Source of the DNA: Lachnospiraceae bacterium UBA4380
Lineage (GTDB): Bacteria; Bacillota; Clostridia; Lachnospirales; Lachnospiraceae
Assembly (NCBI GenBank): GCA_002390025.1
Contig: DGRU01000023.1
Location: 871-33,185, forward strand
Direction: 5' to 3'
Length of the DNA: 32,315 nucleotides
Positions 1-7,755 of the stretch are shown one piece after another. Numbering within the stretch: the first letter of the stretch is position 1; each line of letters opens with the position of its first letter. A program made the position numbers and the translations under genes. The notes under the pieces were generated by a model, which worked only from the letters and a program-made list of their open reading frames with translations, made no database searches and was not told where the DNA came from.

Positions 1-175
1 CTATCACCCACCAGTCTTCCTTGTCTACATTTATAACTTTCGGTATGAACACGATCGTCCCGATTGCCCCAAACAGATATGTTCCTATTAAAAAAATAAT
101 GAGAGCCATGTCTGTCATGTCTGGCCGAAGGAACTCCGTCAGATTCTTTTGCAGTTGATCAATGTCATTTCTCAT
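1..175 (-). CDS. Small membrane protein, 3' part cut by window edge
   Basis: An open frame starts at ATG (173-175) and runs off the left edge after 58 codons without a stop. An AGGAGG lies about 7 bases before the ATG, which fixes the start. The N-terminal 20 residues are polar (MRNDIDQLQKNLTEFLRP). They are followed by a hydrophobic stretch at about residues 24-45 (ALIIFLIGTYLFGAIGTIVF), a likely membrane helix, and then a charged, aromatic segment (KVINVDKEDWWVI). I do not recognise the family. The gene starts 17 bases after the stop of the small molybdo-oxidoreductase-like ORF and is probably cotranscribed with it from the promoter near 337-366. Confidence 0.6.
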   Translation of the reverse strand, partial: MRNDIDQLQKNLTEFLRPDMTDMALIIFLIGTYLFGAIGTIVFIPKVINVDKEDWWVI

Positions 176-192
176 AAAAGCCTCCTTTTGTA

Positions 193-300
193 TTATTTGT
201 TCCCTGCCATCTTCTCCAATTTGACAGCGCAGACCTTGTATTCGGGGATGCGGGCAAACTCGTCAAAGACGGCGTTGGTGATCCGGCGATTATTATTCAT
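193..300 (-). pseudogene. Remnant of molybdopterin oxidoreductase (FdhA-like) C-terminus
   Basis: This 35-codon frame starts at ATG (298-300), has GAGG about 9 bases upstream, and ends in TAA. The segment RIPEYKVCAVKLEK resembles the extreme C-terminus of formate dehydrogenase-like molybdopterin oxidoreductases, which end in a similar PE(Y/F)K-CAV(R/K)-EK block; this is recognition by eye, not a search. The rest of that roughly 700-residue protein is absent. Together with the GltD-like fragment at 445-690 on the same strand, it suggests a decayed fused GltD/FdhA gene. Because it keeps a start codon, a ribosome site and coupling to the next gene, it may still be translated as a short leader-like peptide. 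Confidence 0.45.
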
Positions 301-336
301 GATAAATGACCTCACAGAAAGTTTTTGGATAAGTCT

Positions 337-372
337 ATTTTACCATGCGATGCATTCACCTGACAGGTGAAT
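337..372 (-). promoter_or_regulatory. Candidate promoter overlapped by perfect 19-bp palindrome
   Basis: Positions 354-372 read ATTCACCTGACAGGTGAAT, a perfect palindrome around a central base. On the minus strand a TAAAAT (337-342) lies 18 bases from a CTGTCA (361-366) inside the palindrome, giving a plausible sigma-A promoter for the minus-strand genes ending at 193 and at the edge. A dyad over the -35 is the usual place for a repressor operator. The regulator is unknown. Confidence 0.45.
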
Positions 373-444
373 AGCTATCTTAGACAAAAACATACGATAA
401 ACACTGTAACTAAGGGCTTTTACGAGCCTTTGAAAAAATCAACT

Positions 445-690
445 TCACGGATTCAGGATATCATCCCGTTTTCTGGTGAAAACATGGATGGTCTCCGCGT
501 CCAGGCGGACGGCGGTCCTCGCCGCATCCATGGCGACATTTCCGCCGCCGATCAGGACGACTTTTTTGCCGGTCAGGTCCATGGGAGTGCCGCCCGGCTT
601 TTCATGCTCCTCGAAGATGACGACCCTGTGGCCCATGAGGGCGAGAAAATAGGCTGCGTCTGCCGGCGGGTCTGTGCGCTCCTGCCGGCG
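445..690 (-). pseudogene. GltD-like FAD/NAD(P) oxidoreductase fragment
   Basis: The reading frame encodes AYFLALMGHRVVIFEEHEKPGG, the end of the FAD-binding motif of glutamate-synthase small-chain-like proteins. This is joined directly to DLTGKKVVLIGGGNVAMDAAR, the NAD(P)-binding motif of the same family. In intact members about 100 residues separate the two, so an internal deletion is evident. Upstream the GPAG part of the first motif is out of frame, and a short duplication (CCCGCCGGCAG twice, about 22 bp apart, near 660-690) marks the break. The frame stops shortly after FTRKRDD. It lies upstream of, and on the same strand as, the FdhA-like tail at 193-300, consistent with one decayed gene or operon. 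Confidence 0.7.
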
Positions 691-767
691 GGTCAGGGCT
701 TGCGCCTGCGGCGGGGGAGGGATGCGAAAAGACGATGGAAAGCGCGGAAAAGCGGTTTCTGCTTCAG

Positions 768-796
768 TTGACGGCAGGTGATTATGTGGCTACAAT
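768..796 (+). promoter_or_regulatory. Sigma-A type promoter for the PP2C sensor gene
   Basis: TTGACG (768-773) and TACAAT (791-796) are separated by exactly 17 bases and point at the gene starting at 942. The leader would be about 140 bases. I see nothing else convincing between 797 and 927. Confidence 0.6.
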
Positions 797-941
797 AAAC
801 GAATGTACACTGCTATGCAGTTAAAGCAGATCAATTTCAAAGTCGAACGGATTTCCGAATCGAGAGGATTTCCTGTTTCATGGATTTCATATTTCCTGTG
901 GCAGGAAAACCGTTTTGCTAAGAATCAGGAAGGGATAAGAC

Positions 942-3140
942 GTGAGGAAGATAAAGAATCTGGTCATCGGCGGTATTGAAAATAAGATATTTAATCTGGT
1001 GCTGATCACAACCATTCTGATTGTGGCAGCATATACGATCGTGATTTCCTATCAGGCGAAAAACCTGCACAATCTGGTGACAGAGACCAACGGGAAGCAG
1101 AAGGAATCGATTGCGAGTATCTCGGAAATGACCATGGACAACGTGATCTCCAACTCTTTGACCAATGACACCCTGATGAAGGCGACGATCGCCGACAACG
1201 TTTTCCAGGAGGTGGAAAACAATGTCAGGATCATGGGAGACTATACGCAGGTTCTGTTCGAGGATCCAGAAAGCGTCAGCCCCGGAGAAGCAGCCCTGCC
1301 GGATGCGTCCCGGGACGGAACCGTTTCGGTGCAGTTATTCGCGGAGGAAGGGGTTGACCTCAGCGATCCGGATCTTTCTGCCAGGCTGGGTCTGATCGCC
1401 AACATGTCCGGTATGCTGGAGGCTGTTTTCAATCGTTCTTCGCTTGATTCCTGTTTTATCGGACTTCCGGAAGGCGTTTTTCTGATCGCGGACGACAGGG
1501 CCGGGGACAAGTTCAATGAAGACGGGAGCCTTAAGAGCATTCCCGTGACGCAGAGGCCCTGGTACACCGGGGCGGTTGAGAAGAAGGAACTCTATTTTAC
1601 CGATGTAGAGACAGATGCTTTCAACGGACAGGTCGGAATTGTCTGTGCGCTCCCTGTTTATCTGGACGGAAAGCTTGTCGCTGTAGTGGGCGCGGATCTC
1701 TTCCTCGATTCCCTGCAGGAAGCTGTGGATGCTTCCGACCAGTACGGCGGCTTTATCTGTATTGTGAACGAGCAGGGACATGTGATCTTTTCCCCGAAAA
1801 AAGAAGGGCTTTTCCAGGTCCGCCTGTCATCGGAGAGTGAAGATCTGAGGGCATCCGGAGGTGAGGACCTGGCCGCCTTTGTCAATGATTCCATGAAGGA
1901 ACTTACCCCGGTCAGGCTTGTTGAGGCGGAGGGGGTCCAATACTATATGTCCGGCGCACCTATGCCGACGGTCGGCTGGACTATTCTCAGTTCTGTCAGC
2001 AAAGAAGAGGCGGACAAGCCCACAGCCATGATGGAAGAGCAGTATGATTCCATCCTCCAGGAAGCTGTCGGATCCTACAGTGATGAGATCTCGCATGCAA
2101 AATCCACGATCCTGGTGCTGCTGATCATCGTATTCGTTCTTTCGATCATCAGCGCCCTTGTTCTCTCAAAGAGAATCGTAAGGCCGCTCAACACAATGTC
2201 AAAAACGCTGGAAAAACTCAGCGCGACTAAAGAGCAGTTCCGCATGGAGGATATTTACCGGACGGGTGATGAGATCGAAGTGCTTGCGGAGAAGTTCGCC
2301 AGCCTCTCTGCCAGAACCATCCATTATGTCAGACAGGTGAAAAAGATCACCGCAGAGAAGGAGAGGATCAAGTTGGAACTGGGGATGGCAACGGCCATCC
2401 AGGCAAGCCAGCTGCCCCATCTCTTCCCCGCTTTCCCGGACAGGAAGGAATTTGATATATATGCATCCATGACCCCGGCCAAGGAGGTCGGCGGAGACTT
2501 CTATGATTTCTTCCTGGTGGACGATGATCATCTCGGGCTGGTCATGGCAGACGTTGCCGGCAAAGGTGTCCCGGCGGCCCTGTTTATGATGATCGCCAAG
2601 ATCCTGATCCGCAATCGTGTTCAGAACGGGGAGAGCCCCGGCGAAGCTCTCGGAAATGTCAATAATCAGCTGATGGAAGGCAACGAGGCAGGACTTTTTG
2701 TCACTGTCTGGCTGGCGGTGGTGGAAATCTCCACCGGCAAGGGCATAGAGGTCAATGCAGGTCATGAGCATCCTGTGCTTCGGCGCGCTGACGGCGAATT
2801 TGAGCTGGTCAAATACCGTCACTCCCTGGCGCTGGCGGCCATGGCGGATGTCCGTTTCAAGGAGAGAGAATTCCAGCTCTATCCCGGGGACACACTTTTT
2901 GTCTACACAGACGGCGTGGCAGAAGCTGCCAACTCTGAAAATGAGCTCTACGGCACAGGCCGCATGCTCTCGATCCTCAACAGGAATCCGGATGCGGAGC
3001 CGGAGGAGGTCCTGCGCGGGGTGATGAAAGGCATCAACGGCTTTGTGGACGGCGCGGAACAGTTTGACGATATCACCATGCTGTGCTTCCGCTATCACGG
3101 CCCTGTCAATGAAGATACCTCTGTCAATGAAAATACTTGA
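942..3140 (+). CDS. dCache-HAMP-PP2C (RsbU/SpoIIE-like) sensor phosphatase
   Basis: A membrane-bound serine phosphatase that probably converts an extracellular signal into dephosphorylation of a STAS-type anti-anti-sigma factor. The start is GTG at 942 with GGAAGG 8 bases upstream. The order is: TM helix at about residues 17-37; a large extracellular region (38-385) with the dCache signature RPWYTGAV near 205; a second TM helix at about 388-409; HAMP at about 410-465; a short helical linker; and a PP2C/SpoIIE domain at about 505-725. Metal-binding PP2C motifs are intact: GGDFYDFF, MADVAGKGVPAALF, YTDGVAEA and DDITML. The 732-residue length suits this architecture. It has its own promoter and terminator and appears monocistronic. 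No sigma, anti-sigma or STAS partner lies beside it, so the target is unknown. Confidence 0.9.
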   Translation: MRKIKNLVIGGIENKIFNLVLITTILIVAAYTIVISYQAKNLHNLVTETNGKQKESIASISEMTMDNVISNSLTNDTLMKATIADNVFQEVENNVRIMGDYTQVLFEDPESVSPGEAALPDASRDGTVSVQLFAEEGVDLSDPDLSARLGLIANMSGMLEAVFNRSSLDSCFIGLPEGVFLIADDRAGDKFNEDGSLKSIPVTQRPWYTGAVEKKELYFTDVETDAFNGQVGIVCALPVYLDGKLVAVVGADLFLDSLQEAVDASDQYGGFICIVNEQGHVIFSPKKEGLFQVRLSSESEDLRASGGEDLAAFVNDSMKELTPVRLVEAEGVQYYMSGAPMPTVGWTILSSVSKEEADKPTAMMEEQYDSILQEAVGSYSDEISHAKSTILVLLIIVFVLSIISALVLSKRIVRPLNTMSKTLEKLSATKEQFRMEDIYRTGDEIEVLAEKFASLSARTIHYVRQVKKITAEKERIKLELGMATAIQASQLPHLFPAFPDRKEFDIYASMTPAKEVGGDFYDFFLVDDDHLGLVMADVAGKGVPAALFMMIAKILIRNRVQNGESPGEALGNVNNQLMEGNEAGLFVTVWLAVVEISTGKGIEVNAGHEHPVLRRADGEFELVKYRHSLALAAMADVRFKEREFQLYPGDTLFVYTDGVAEAANSENELYGTGRMLSILNRNPDAEPEEVLRGVMKGINGFVDGAEQFDDITMLCFRYHGPVNEDTSVNENT

Positions 3141-3188
3141 GGAAAAGAAGATCTAAAAAGATAAAGAAGATACAAAAAGGTACTTAAA

Positions 3189-3227
3189 GAAAATCCCGGT
3201 CAACAGCACTTGTTGATCGGGATTTTC
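3189..3227. terminator. Bidirectional intrinsic terminator
   Basis: A 17-bp stem (3189-3205 with 3211-3227, one G-T pair) with a 5-base loop is flanked by A-rich and T-rich runs on both sides. It lies between two convergent genes, so it can serve both. Confidence 0.85.
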
Positions 3228-3256
3228 CTTACTGTAGAGGTCATTCGGCATGAGCC

Positions 3257-3357
3257 TTTCAGCTCACATCATGAGCCGGCATTTCAGTATCATAGTTTCA
3301 GCTCACATCATGGGCCGGCTTTTCAGCATGAGACTATCAGCTCACGACATTGACGGG
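3257..3357. repeat. Three 39-bp tandem units over the stop of the dehydrogenase gene
   Basis: Units beginning TTTCAGCTCACATCATG start at 3257 and 3296, and a diverged unit (TATCAGCTCACGACATTG) starts at 3335, a constant 39-bp step. The third unit contains the stop codon and last codons of the minus-strand dehydrogenase gene, so the other two look like copies of its 3' end. Confidence 0.8.
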
Positions 3358-4290
3358 TTTTCCTTCGAAGAATCCGCGGATGTCATCGGCGACGACTCCG
3401 ACCAGGCGCTGGCGGGTCTCCAGGCCTTTCCAGCCCATGTGGGGAGTGATGATCACATTGTCCATTGTATAGAGAGGATTGTCGGCGGCAGGCGGCTCGG
3501 TCTCCTGGACATCCAGGCCTGCTCCGGCGATTTTCCCTGCCTGAAGGGCGCTGATCAGAGCCGGCTCATCGATCAGGGCACCCCTCGATGTGTTGATCAG
3601 AAATGCCGAGGGTTTCATCAGGGCGAGGGTCTCCTCGTTGATGATGTGGCGGGTCTTATCGTTCAGCGGGCAGTGCAGAGATACGTAATCGCTCTCTTTG
3701 AGGAGTGTCTCCAGGGAGACGAAGGACAGGTTTTCCTGATCGGGCCTAGGAGTCCTTGTATAGCAGAGGACCTTCATGTCCATTGCCTGCGCCACCTTGA
3801 TCACCTGGCGGCCGATATTTCCGTATCCCACGACACCCAGCGTTTTTCCGTTCAGTTCCACATGAGGCACCTGCAGATGGTCTGTGAAATTGCTCCGATC
3901 ACCTTTGCCGAGCATTTTGATCTGCATCTGCATGGTGGATGACAGGTTCAGCATCATCATGACGGCGGTGTGGGCCACCCGGTGGGAACTGTAGGCGGGG
4001 ACGTTGCAGACAGTGATTCCCTTCTGCACGGCAGCATCTATTGCAATGTTGTTATAACCTGTACCGGCTTCACAGATCAGCTCCACACTGTCCGGAAACT
4101 GTGCGATCATCTCGGCCGGAACCTGGAGTTCTTTTGTCACTACTGCACGAGCACCCTGGATCCGCTCAAGGATCTGGCCGGGTTCGCTGTCATCATACAC
4201 AATCGTCTCCGGAGAGAGTACACTGAAATCCAACAGTCCGTCATAATTCATCTTTGCCGCATTCAATACGACCACTTTCTGATTACTCAC
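3337..4290 (-). CDS. D-2-hydroxyacid dehydrogenase (glycerate/hydroxypyruvate type)
   Basis: NAD-dependent reduction of a 2-keto acid to a D-2-hydroxy acid; hydroxypyruvate/glycerate is a reasonable guess, but substrate cannot be read from sequence. The start is GTG (4288-4290) with AGGAGG just upstream. The nucleotide-binding loop VVGYGNIGRQ lies at residues 153-162. The catalytic trio is intact: Arg236 in NTSRGALID, Glu265 in DVQETEPP and His284 in ITPHMGWKG. At 317 residues it is a full-length single-unit family member without an ACT domain. It is convergent with the PP2C gene and shares the terminator at 3189-3227. The 3' end is flanked by 39-bp tandem copies of itself. A second, different member of the superfamily (serA) lies at 10332. 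Confidence 0.9.
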   Translation of the reverse strand: MSNQKVVVLNAAKMNYDGLLDFSVLSPETIVYDDSEPGQILERIQGARAVVTKELQVPAEMIAQFPDSVELICEAGTGYNNIAIDAAVQKGITVCNVPAYSSHRVAHTAVMMMLNLSSTMQMQIKMLGKGDRSNFTDHLQVPHVELNGKTLGVVGYGNIGRQVIKVAQAMDMKVLCYTRTPRPDQENLSFVSLETLLKESDYVSLHCPLNDKTRHIINEETLALMKPSAFLINTSRGALIDEPALISALQAGKIAGAGLDVQETEPPAADNPLYTMDNVIITPHMGWKGLETRQRLVGVVADDIRGFFEGKPVNVVS

Positions 4291-4691
4291 AGCTTCCTCC
4301 TTTGCGTTTGGTCAGCATGTCTTTTTACTGTTTTATTGTACTATGCCGGATGGTTTTACGGCAATGAAAACAGCGCTTTTCTACTGCACGCTTTTCTGCT
4401 GTACGCTATTTTTCCGCAAGTCTTTTTGACATACATTTTACTGCTGTATATTTTTCTGCCGCAGGCCCTTTGGAAGAGGAGCGGCCGCATCCCGGCCGGG
4501 TGTGCGGAAGCTGGTTTGCGGAAAAGGGCTCGGCAGAAAAGGGCCGGTGCTTCTCTTGTTGACGGTATCGTTTTACAACTATAAAATAAGAAATTGCAGA
4601 AGCCTGTAAAATGACGCCCGGCCTTACATATATACACTACATACACGCCTTCTTAGGGGCGGGTGCTGCAGCTGACAGGAGGAATCGTAAA
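4291..4691. other. Intergenic region with degenerate repeats
   Basis: This 400-base divergent gap holds degenerate repeats of the type TTTTCTGCTGTACGC between about 4375 and 4475. It also holds a candidate promoter at 4556-4585. I see no convincing gene; a 96-codon minus-strand frame here is compositionally odd and lacks a ribosome site. Confidence 0.5.
4556..4585 (+). promoter_or_regulatory. Candidate promoter for the cysteine hydrolase gene
   Basis: TTGTTG (4556-4561) and TATAAA (4580-4585) are 18 bases apart; an overlapping TTGACG gives a 15-base spacer. The start codon is about 105 bases downstream. Confidence 0.45.
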
Positions 4692-5213
4692 ATGAGAAAA
4701 ATACTGATCGTCATTGATATGCAGAACGACTTTATCGACGGCGCACTTGGCACATCGGAGGCTGTCGGGATCGTGGAAGCGGTAAAAGAGAAGATCCGGT
4801 CCTATCCCGCAGCGGATGTGATCGCCACAATGGATACACATTTTGACAACTACATGCAGACCCAGGAGGGAAAATACCTCCCCGTTCCCCACTGCATCAG
4901 GGAGACGGCAGGATGGGAGATCCGCCCGGAGATCGCTGCTCTGTTAAAGGAAGCAAAGATTTATGAAAAGCCTACTTTCGGCAGCACACAGCTGGCGGCG
5001 GATCTGAAGGCCGCGGCGGACAAAGAGGAGATCGAGCTGGAACTGATCGGCCTCTGCACGGATATCTGCGTGGTATCCAATGCCCTGCTCCTGAAAGCAC
5101 AGATGCCCGAAGTGAAGATCTCTGTGGATGCGTCCTGCTGCGCAGGCGTCACACCGCTCAAGCACGAGGCGGCCCTGGAGACCATGCGCTCCTGCCAGAT
5201 CCAGGTGATCTGA
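4692..5213 (+). CDS. Isochorismatase-family cysteine hydrolase (nicotinamidase-like)
   Basis: A cytosolic amidohydrolase of 173 residues. The start is ATG at 4692 with AGGAGG at 4677-4682; a longer in-frame start at 4611 has no ribosome site. The catalytic triad of the isochorismatase/nicotinamidase fold is visible: Asp9 in IVIDMQNDF, Lys93 in YEKPTFGS, and Cys126 in LCTDICVVSN. A nicotinamidase-style metal site (D..H) may be formed by Asp48 and His50 in MDTHFDNY, which would suit nicotinamide deamidation in NAD salvage. That substrate is an inference, and other small amides are possible. It appears to be transcribed alone from the promoter near 4556-4585. Confidence 0.85.
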   Translation: MRKILIVIDMQNDFIDGALGTSEAVGIVEAVKEKIRSYPAADVIATMDTHFDNYMQTQEGKYLPVPHCIRETAGWEIRPEIAALLKEAKIYEKPTFGSTQLAADLKAAADKEEIELELIGLCTDICVVSNALLLKAQMPEVKISVDASCCAGVTPLKHEAALETMRSCQIQVI

Positions 5214-5382
5214 CTGATCTGACCGGAATCAGGTTCTGACCGGAATACTTGTGTGCTGTTTGTGTGACAGTTCCTGCTGTACCATAGCTGTCATGTCCTC
5301 AGCGGATGAAAGCGCTGCATGCCTGCGGATGCCTTCCCGGGGACGCTTCCGATAGGAAAATGTTCCTGCCGGAAGAGAAATG

Positions 5383-5418
5383 TTCGTAAGAGAATAGGAT
5401 TTCGTAAGAGAACAGGAT
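5383..5418. repeat. 18-bp tandem duplication
   Basis: TTCGTAAGAGAATAGGAT is followed directly by TTCGTAAGAGAACAGGAT, one mismatch. It lies just upstream of the ribosome site of the lipoprotein gene. The rest of 5214-5382 shows only short imperfect repeats such as CTGACCGGAAT. Confidence 0.8.
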
Positions 5419-5445
5419 TCAGAAAAAAGGAGAACACTGGAAACG

Positions 5446-5928
5446 ATGAAAAAACATTTTATGATGCGTATCGCAGCAGTATTGATCGGAGCAGTCATGG
5501 CCTTTACGGTTTTGGGCTGCGGCAAAAAGGATGCAGAGCCCAAAACCTTTATCGATGTTCTGGATGACGGAAGCGTCGTCGCCAATTTTGACAAGACCGG
5601 AAAAGGGACTGCCGGAGGAAGCGGGATCACAATCGAGGAGAACGAATATCTGGTGATCGACACCGCCCTGACAGCAGGGAAAGTGCATGTCACAGTCGTC
5701 CGGGGAAGCACAGACATTGATAATCCGCCGGCTCTGAATGACGATACCCCTCCGACCATTGACTTCGTTTTCGAGGACAGCGGAACGACAGAATATATGG
5801 AGATCAAGCCCGGAGATTATATGTTTAATGTCAGCGTTGAAGAGAAGGCGACAGGCACGATCACTGCTTCGAAGAAGAACCTTCCCGACAACAGCGCTGC
5901 AGCAGGCGATACAGCCGCAGCACAGTGA
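5446..5928 (+). CDS. Small secreted lipoprotein of unknown function
   Basis: A 160-residue protein with a classic lipoprotein signal: a basic N-terminus (MKKHFMMR), a hydrophobic core, and lipobox TVLGC with the acylated Cys at about residue 25. The mature part is acidic and beta-rich in appearance (for example EYLVIDTALTAGKVHVTVVRG and EIKPGDYMFNVSVEEKATGTI), resembling a small immunoglobulin-like or sandwich fold. It ends in an Ala-rich tail (NSAAAGDTAAAQ). AGGAG lies upstream of the ATG with a somewhat long spacing. It should be anchored to the outer face of the membrane. I do not recognise a named family, and the neighbours give no functional hint. Confidence 0.75.
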   Translation: MKKHFMMRIAAVLIGAVMAFTVLGCGKKDAEPKTFIDVLDDGSVVANFDKTGKGTAGGSGITIEENEYLVIDTALTAGKVHVTVVRGSTDIDNPPALNDDTPPTIDFVFEDSGTTEYMEIKPGDYMFNVSVEEKATGTITASKKNLPDNSAAAGDTAAAQ

Positions 5929-5936
5929 CCTGCAAT

Positions 5937-5976
5937 CCGGTGACAAGACAGGAAAGCCGGTGACAAGACAGGAAAG
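5937..5976. repeat. Perfect 20-bp tandem duplication
   Basis: CCGGTGACAAGACAGGAAAG occurs twice head to tail, starting 9 bases after the lipoprotein stop codon. Confidence 0.9.
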
Positions 5977-6104
5977 GCATTCCATCCACTTCTAGATGCA
6001 CATATGCTCCCCGGGGAGTCCGGTGTAAAAAACGTTCCCGCGGGTTGCCTGAAAGAATAAGGAAAAAATCAGGGAAAAGAAAGGGAAGAGAAAGGATCAG
6101 GGAA

Positions 6105-7052
6105 ATGGGAGAAAAAGTAATGTTTGGGGAAACGGGCCTGGAGATTTCTCAGATCACTCTGGGAACCTGGGGGATCGGCGGAGCAGGCTGGGACAGCTAC
6201 TCCGACGAGGACAGGCTGGATGCGATCCGGGCCGCAGTGGAGAGCGGGATCACGCTCATTGACACGGCGCCCGCCTACAATGCCGGAGAGGCAGAGCGGT
6301 ATATCGGCAGGGCCCTGCAGGAAATCGGAGCAAGGGATGATATTTTTCTGGTGACCAAGTGCGGCAACCGCTTTATCGACGGAAAATATGTGCGCAGCGG
6401 CAGACCCGAGAACATTTTCGCGGAGTGCGAGGATTCTCTCAGGAACCTCAGGACGGACCACATCGACGTCATGCTGGTGCACTGGCCGGATCCGGCAGTT
6501 CCCTTCGCCGAGACTTTCGGTGCCCTGGAAGAACTGAAAAAAGAAGGCAAGATTCGCCACATAGGCGTCTCCAATTTTACAAAAGAACAGCTGGAGGAAG
6601 TCGGGAAGACTTCTGAGATCGAGGTTCTGCAGCTTCAGTATTCCATGCTCCACCGCGACAACGAGGAACTCCTCAAATGGGCACATGCACAGGGCATGGG
6701 AACCATGGCTTACGGCGCACTGACCGGCGGCCTTCTGACCGGCAGATACCGCACCGTTGAGATCTACGAGCCGGCTGACAGCAGAAACCGCTTTTACGGA
6801 AAATATTTCCAGGAGCCTTATTTCTCCGGAGCGATGAAGCTTCTAGAGGCCATGCAGCCGATCGCGGACAGGCACGGAGCCGCCCTGGCAGAGGTCGCGC
6901 TCAACTGGGCGCGCCAGAAAGATTTTGTCAGCACCTGTGTCGTGGGCGCGCAGAAGCGGGTCCGCGTGGAAGGCAACGTCAAGTGTCTGCAGTGGGAGCT
7001 CTCCGCGGAGGAAATGGCGGAACTCAACAGGGCTCTTGAGACGATTTTCTGA
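6105..7052 (+). CDS. Aldo/keto reductase
   Basis: A soluble NAD(P)H-dependent oxidoreductase of 315 residues with a predicted TIM barrel. The catalytic tetrad of the family is in place: Asp53 and Tyr58 in DTAPAYN, Lys85 in LVTKCG, and His126 in MLVHWPDP. I chose ATG 6105 (AGGA 8 bases upstream, and the family-like start of FGETGLEISQITLGTW soon after). The frame is open back to a TTG at 6045, but that adds only basic, low-complexity residues. It heads a likely four-gene operon: gaps to the following genes are 30, 97 and 26 bases. The substrate cannot be read from sequence. Confidence 0.9.
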   Translation: MGEKVMFGETGLEISQITLGTWGIGGAGWDSYSDEDRLDAIRAAVESGITLIDTAPAYNAGEAERYIGRALQEIGARDDIFLVTKCGNRFIDGKYVRSGRPENIFAECEDSLRNLRTDHIDVMLVHWPDPAVPFAETFGALEELKKEGKIRHIGVSNFTKEQLEEVGKTSEIEVLQLQYSMLHRDNEELLKWAHAQGMGTMAYGALTGGLLTGRYRTVEIYEPADSRNRFYGKYFQEPYFSGAMKLLEAMQPIADRHGAALAEVALNWARQKDFVSTCVVGAQKRVRVEGNVKCLQWELSAEEMAELNRALETIF

Positions 7053-7082
7053 AAAATCCGCACAGGATGATGGAGACAGAGC

Positions 7083-7658
7083 ATGAGGATCCCTATTCCG
7101 AGGCAGGAAATCCGCCGCATCCTGGGCGGACGATATGAAAATCTGCACAGGGAGTTTCTGGGAATCGATATTTCCGGCAGGGGTGTTGCGCCCATTGACC
7201 GGAATGTATACTATGTCAGCTACCTGGATGCCGCCGGGTGGGAGATGTACCGGAATGATGCCCCCGCCATGTGCGATTTCAAGGACGGCGCGATCTACTG
7301 CTACCACAATCCGACGCTCCCTCTGACCGAAGTCCGACTGGTGCACGAATTCATTCACCGCGCAGCCAGATTCCGTCCTTCCATCGGCGTCTGGTCCTCG
7401 GGAGTGGTGGTCAGCAAACCCTGGGTGAAAGTCAATGAAGGCCTGACAGAATATCTCACCAGCCTCCTGGTGGGACCTCGGTATGAGCAGCTGGTATCAC
7501 CGGACAACCGCTATCTGCTCTACCTGCCCGCGATCAGACGTATGGAGAAAAAAACCGGCAGAGAGACACTGGTGCGCGCCTATCTGGACCACGATACAGG
7601 ACTGTTCCGGGATTTTGTAACACCTGCCGGAAACAGCGGCATATACCGCTTCCGCTGA
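7083..7658 (+). CDS. Small HExxH zincin-like protein, unknown family
   Basis: A 191-residue protein with a metallopeptidase signature: HEFIH at residues 88-92, then NEGLTEYLTS at 118-127, where Glu119 or Glu123 could be the third zinc ligand as in gluzincins. No signal peptide or membrane segment is visible, so it is probably cytosolic. It starts 30 bases after the aldo/keto reductase with a GGAG site. A second unrelated-looking HExxH protein lies two genes downstream (8532-9350). Function is unknown; it may be a peptidase or a metal-dependent domain that has lost activity. Confidence 0.75.
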   Translation: MRIPIPRQEIRRILGGRYENLHREFLGIDISGRGVAPIDRNVYYVSYLDAAGWEMYRNDAPAMCDFKDGAIYCYHNPTLPLTEVRLVHEFIHRAARFRPSIGVWSSGVVVSKPWVKVNEGLTEYLTSLLVGPRYEQLVSPDNRYLLYLPAIRRMEKKTGRETLVRAYLDHDTGLFRDFVTPAGNSGIYRFR

Positions 7659-7711
7659 TCCCGTTTGGGGTATCGCTGACCGGCGAAGCCATCCTCCGGC
7701 AGCCGGAATTA

Positions 7712-7742
7712 TTGTCAGGGATAGTATTTGTCAGGGATAGTA
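7712..7742. repeat. 16-bp-period tandem duplication
   Basis: TTGTCAGGGATAGTA occurs at 7712 and 7728. The second copy leads straight into the ribosome site of the histidine phosphatase gene. Confidence 0.85.
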
Positions 7743-7755
7743 ATTGGAGAACGAT

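Noticed and set aside
367..771. 134-codon plus-strand open frame
   Set aside because: It is antisense to the GltD-like fragment, which has recognisable motifs; it has no ribosome site.
4356..4646. 96-codon minus-strand ORF upstream of the cysteine hydrolase
   Set aside because: It overlaps the candidate promoter and degenerate repeats; composition is not protein-like and no ribosome site is visible.
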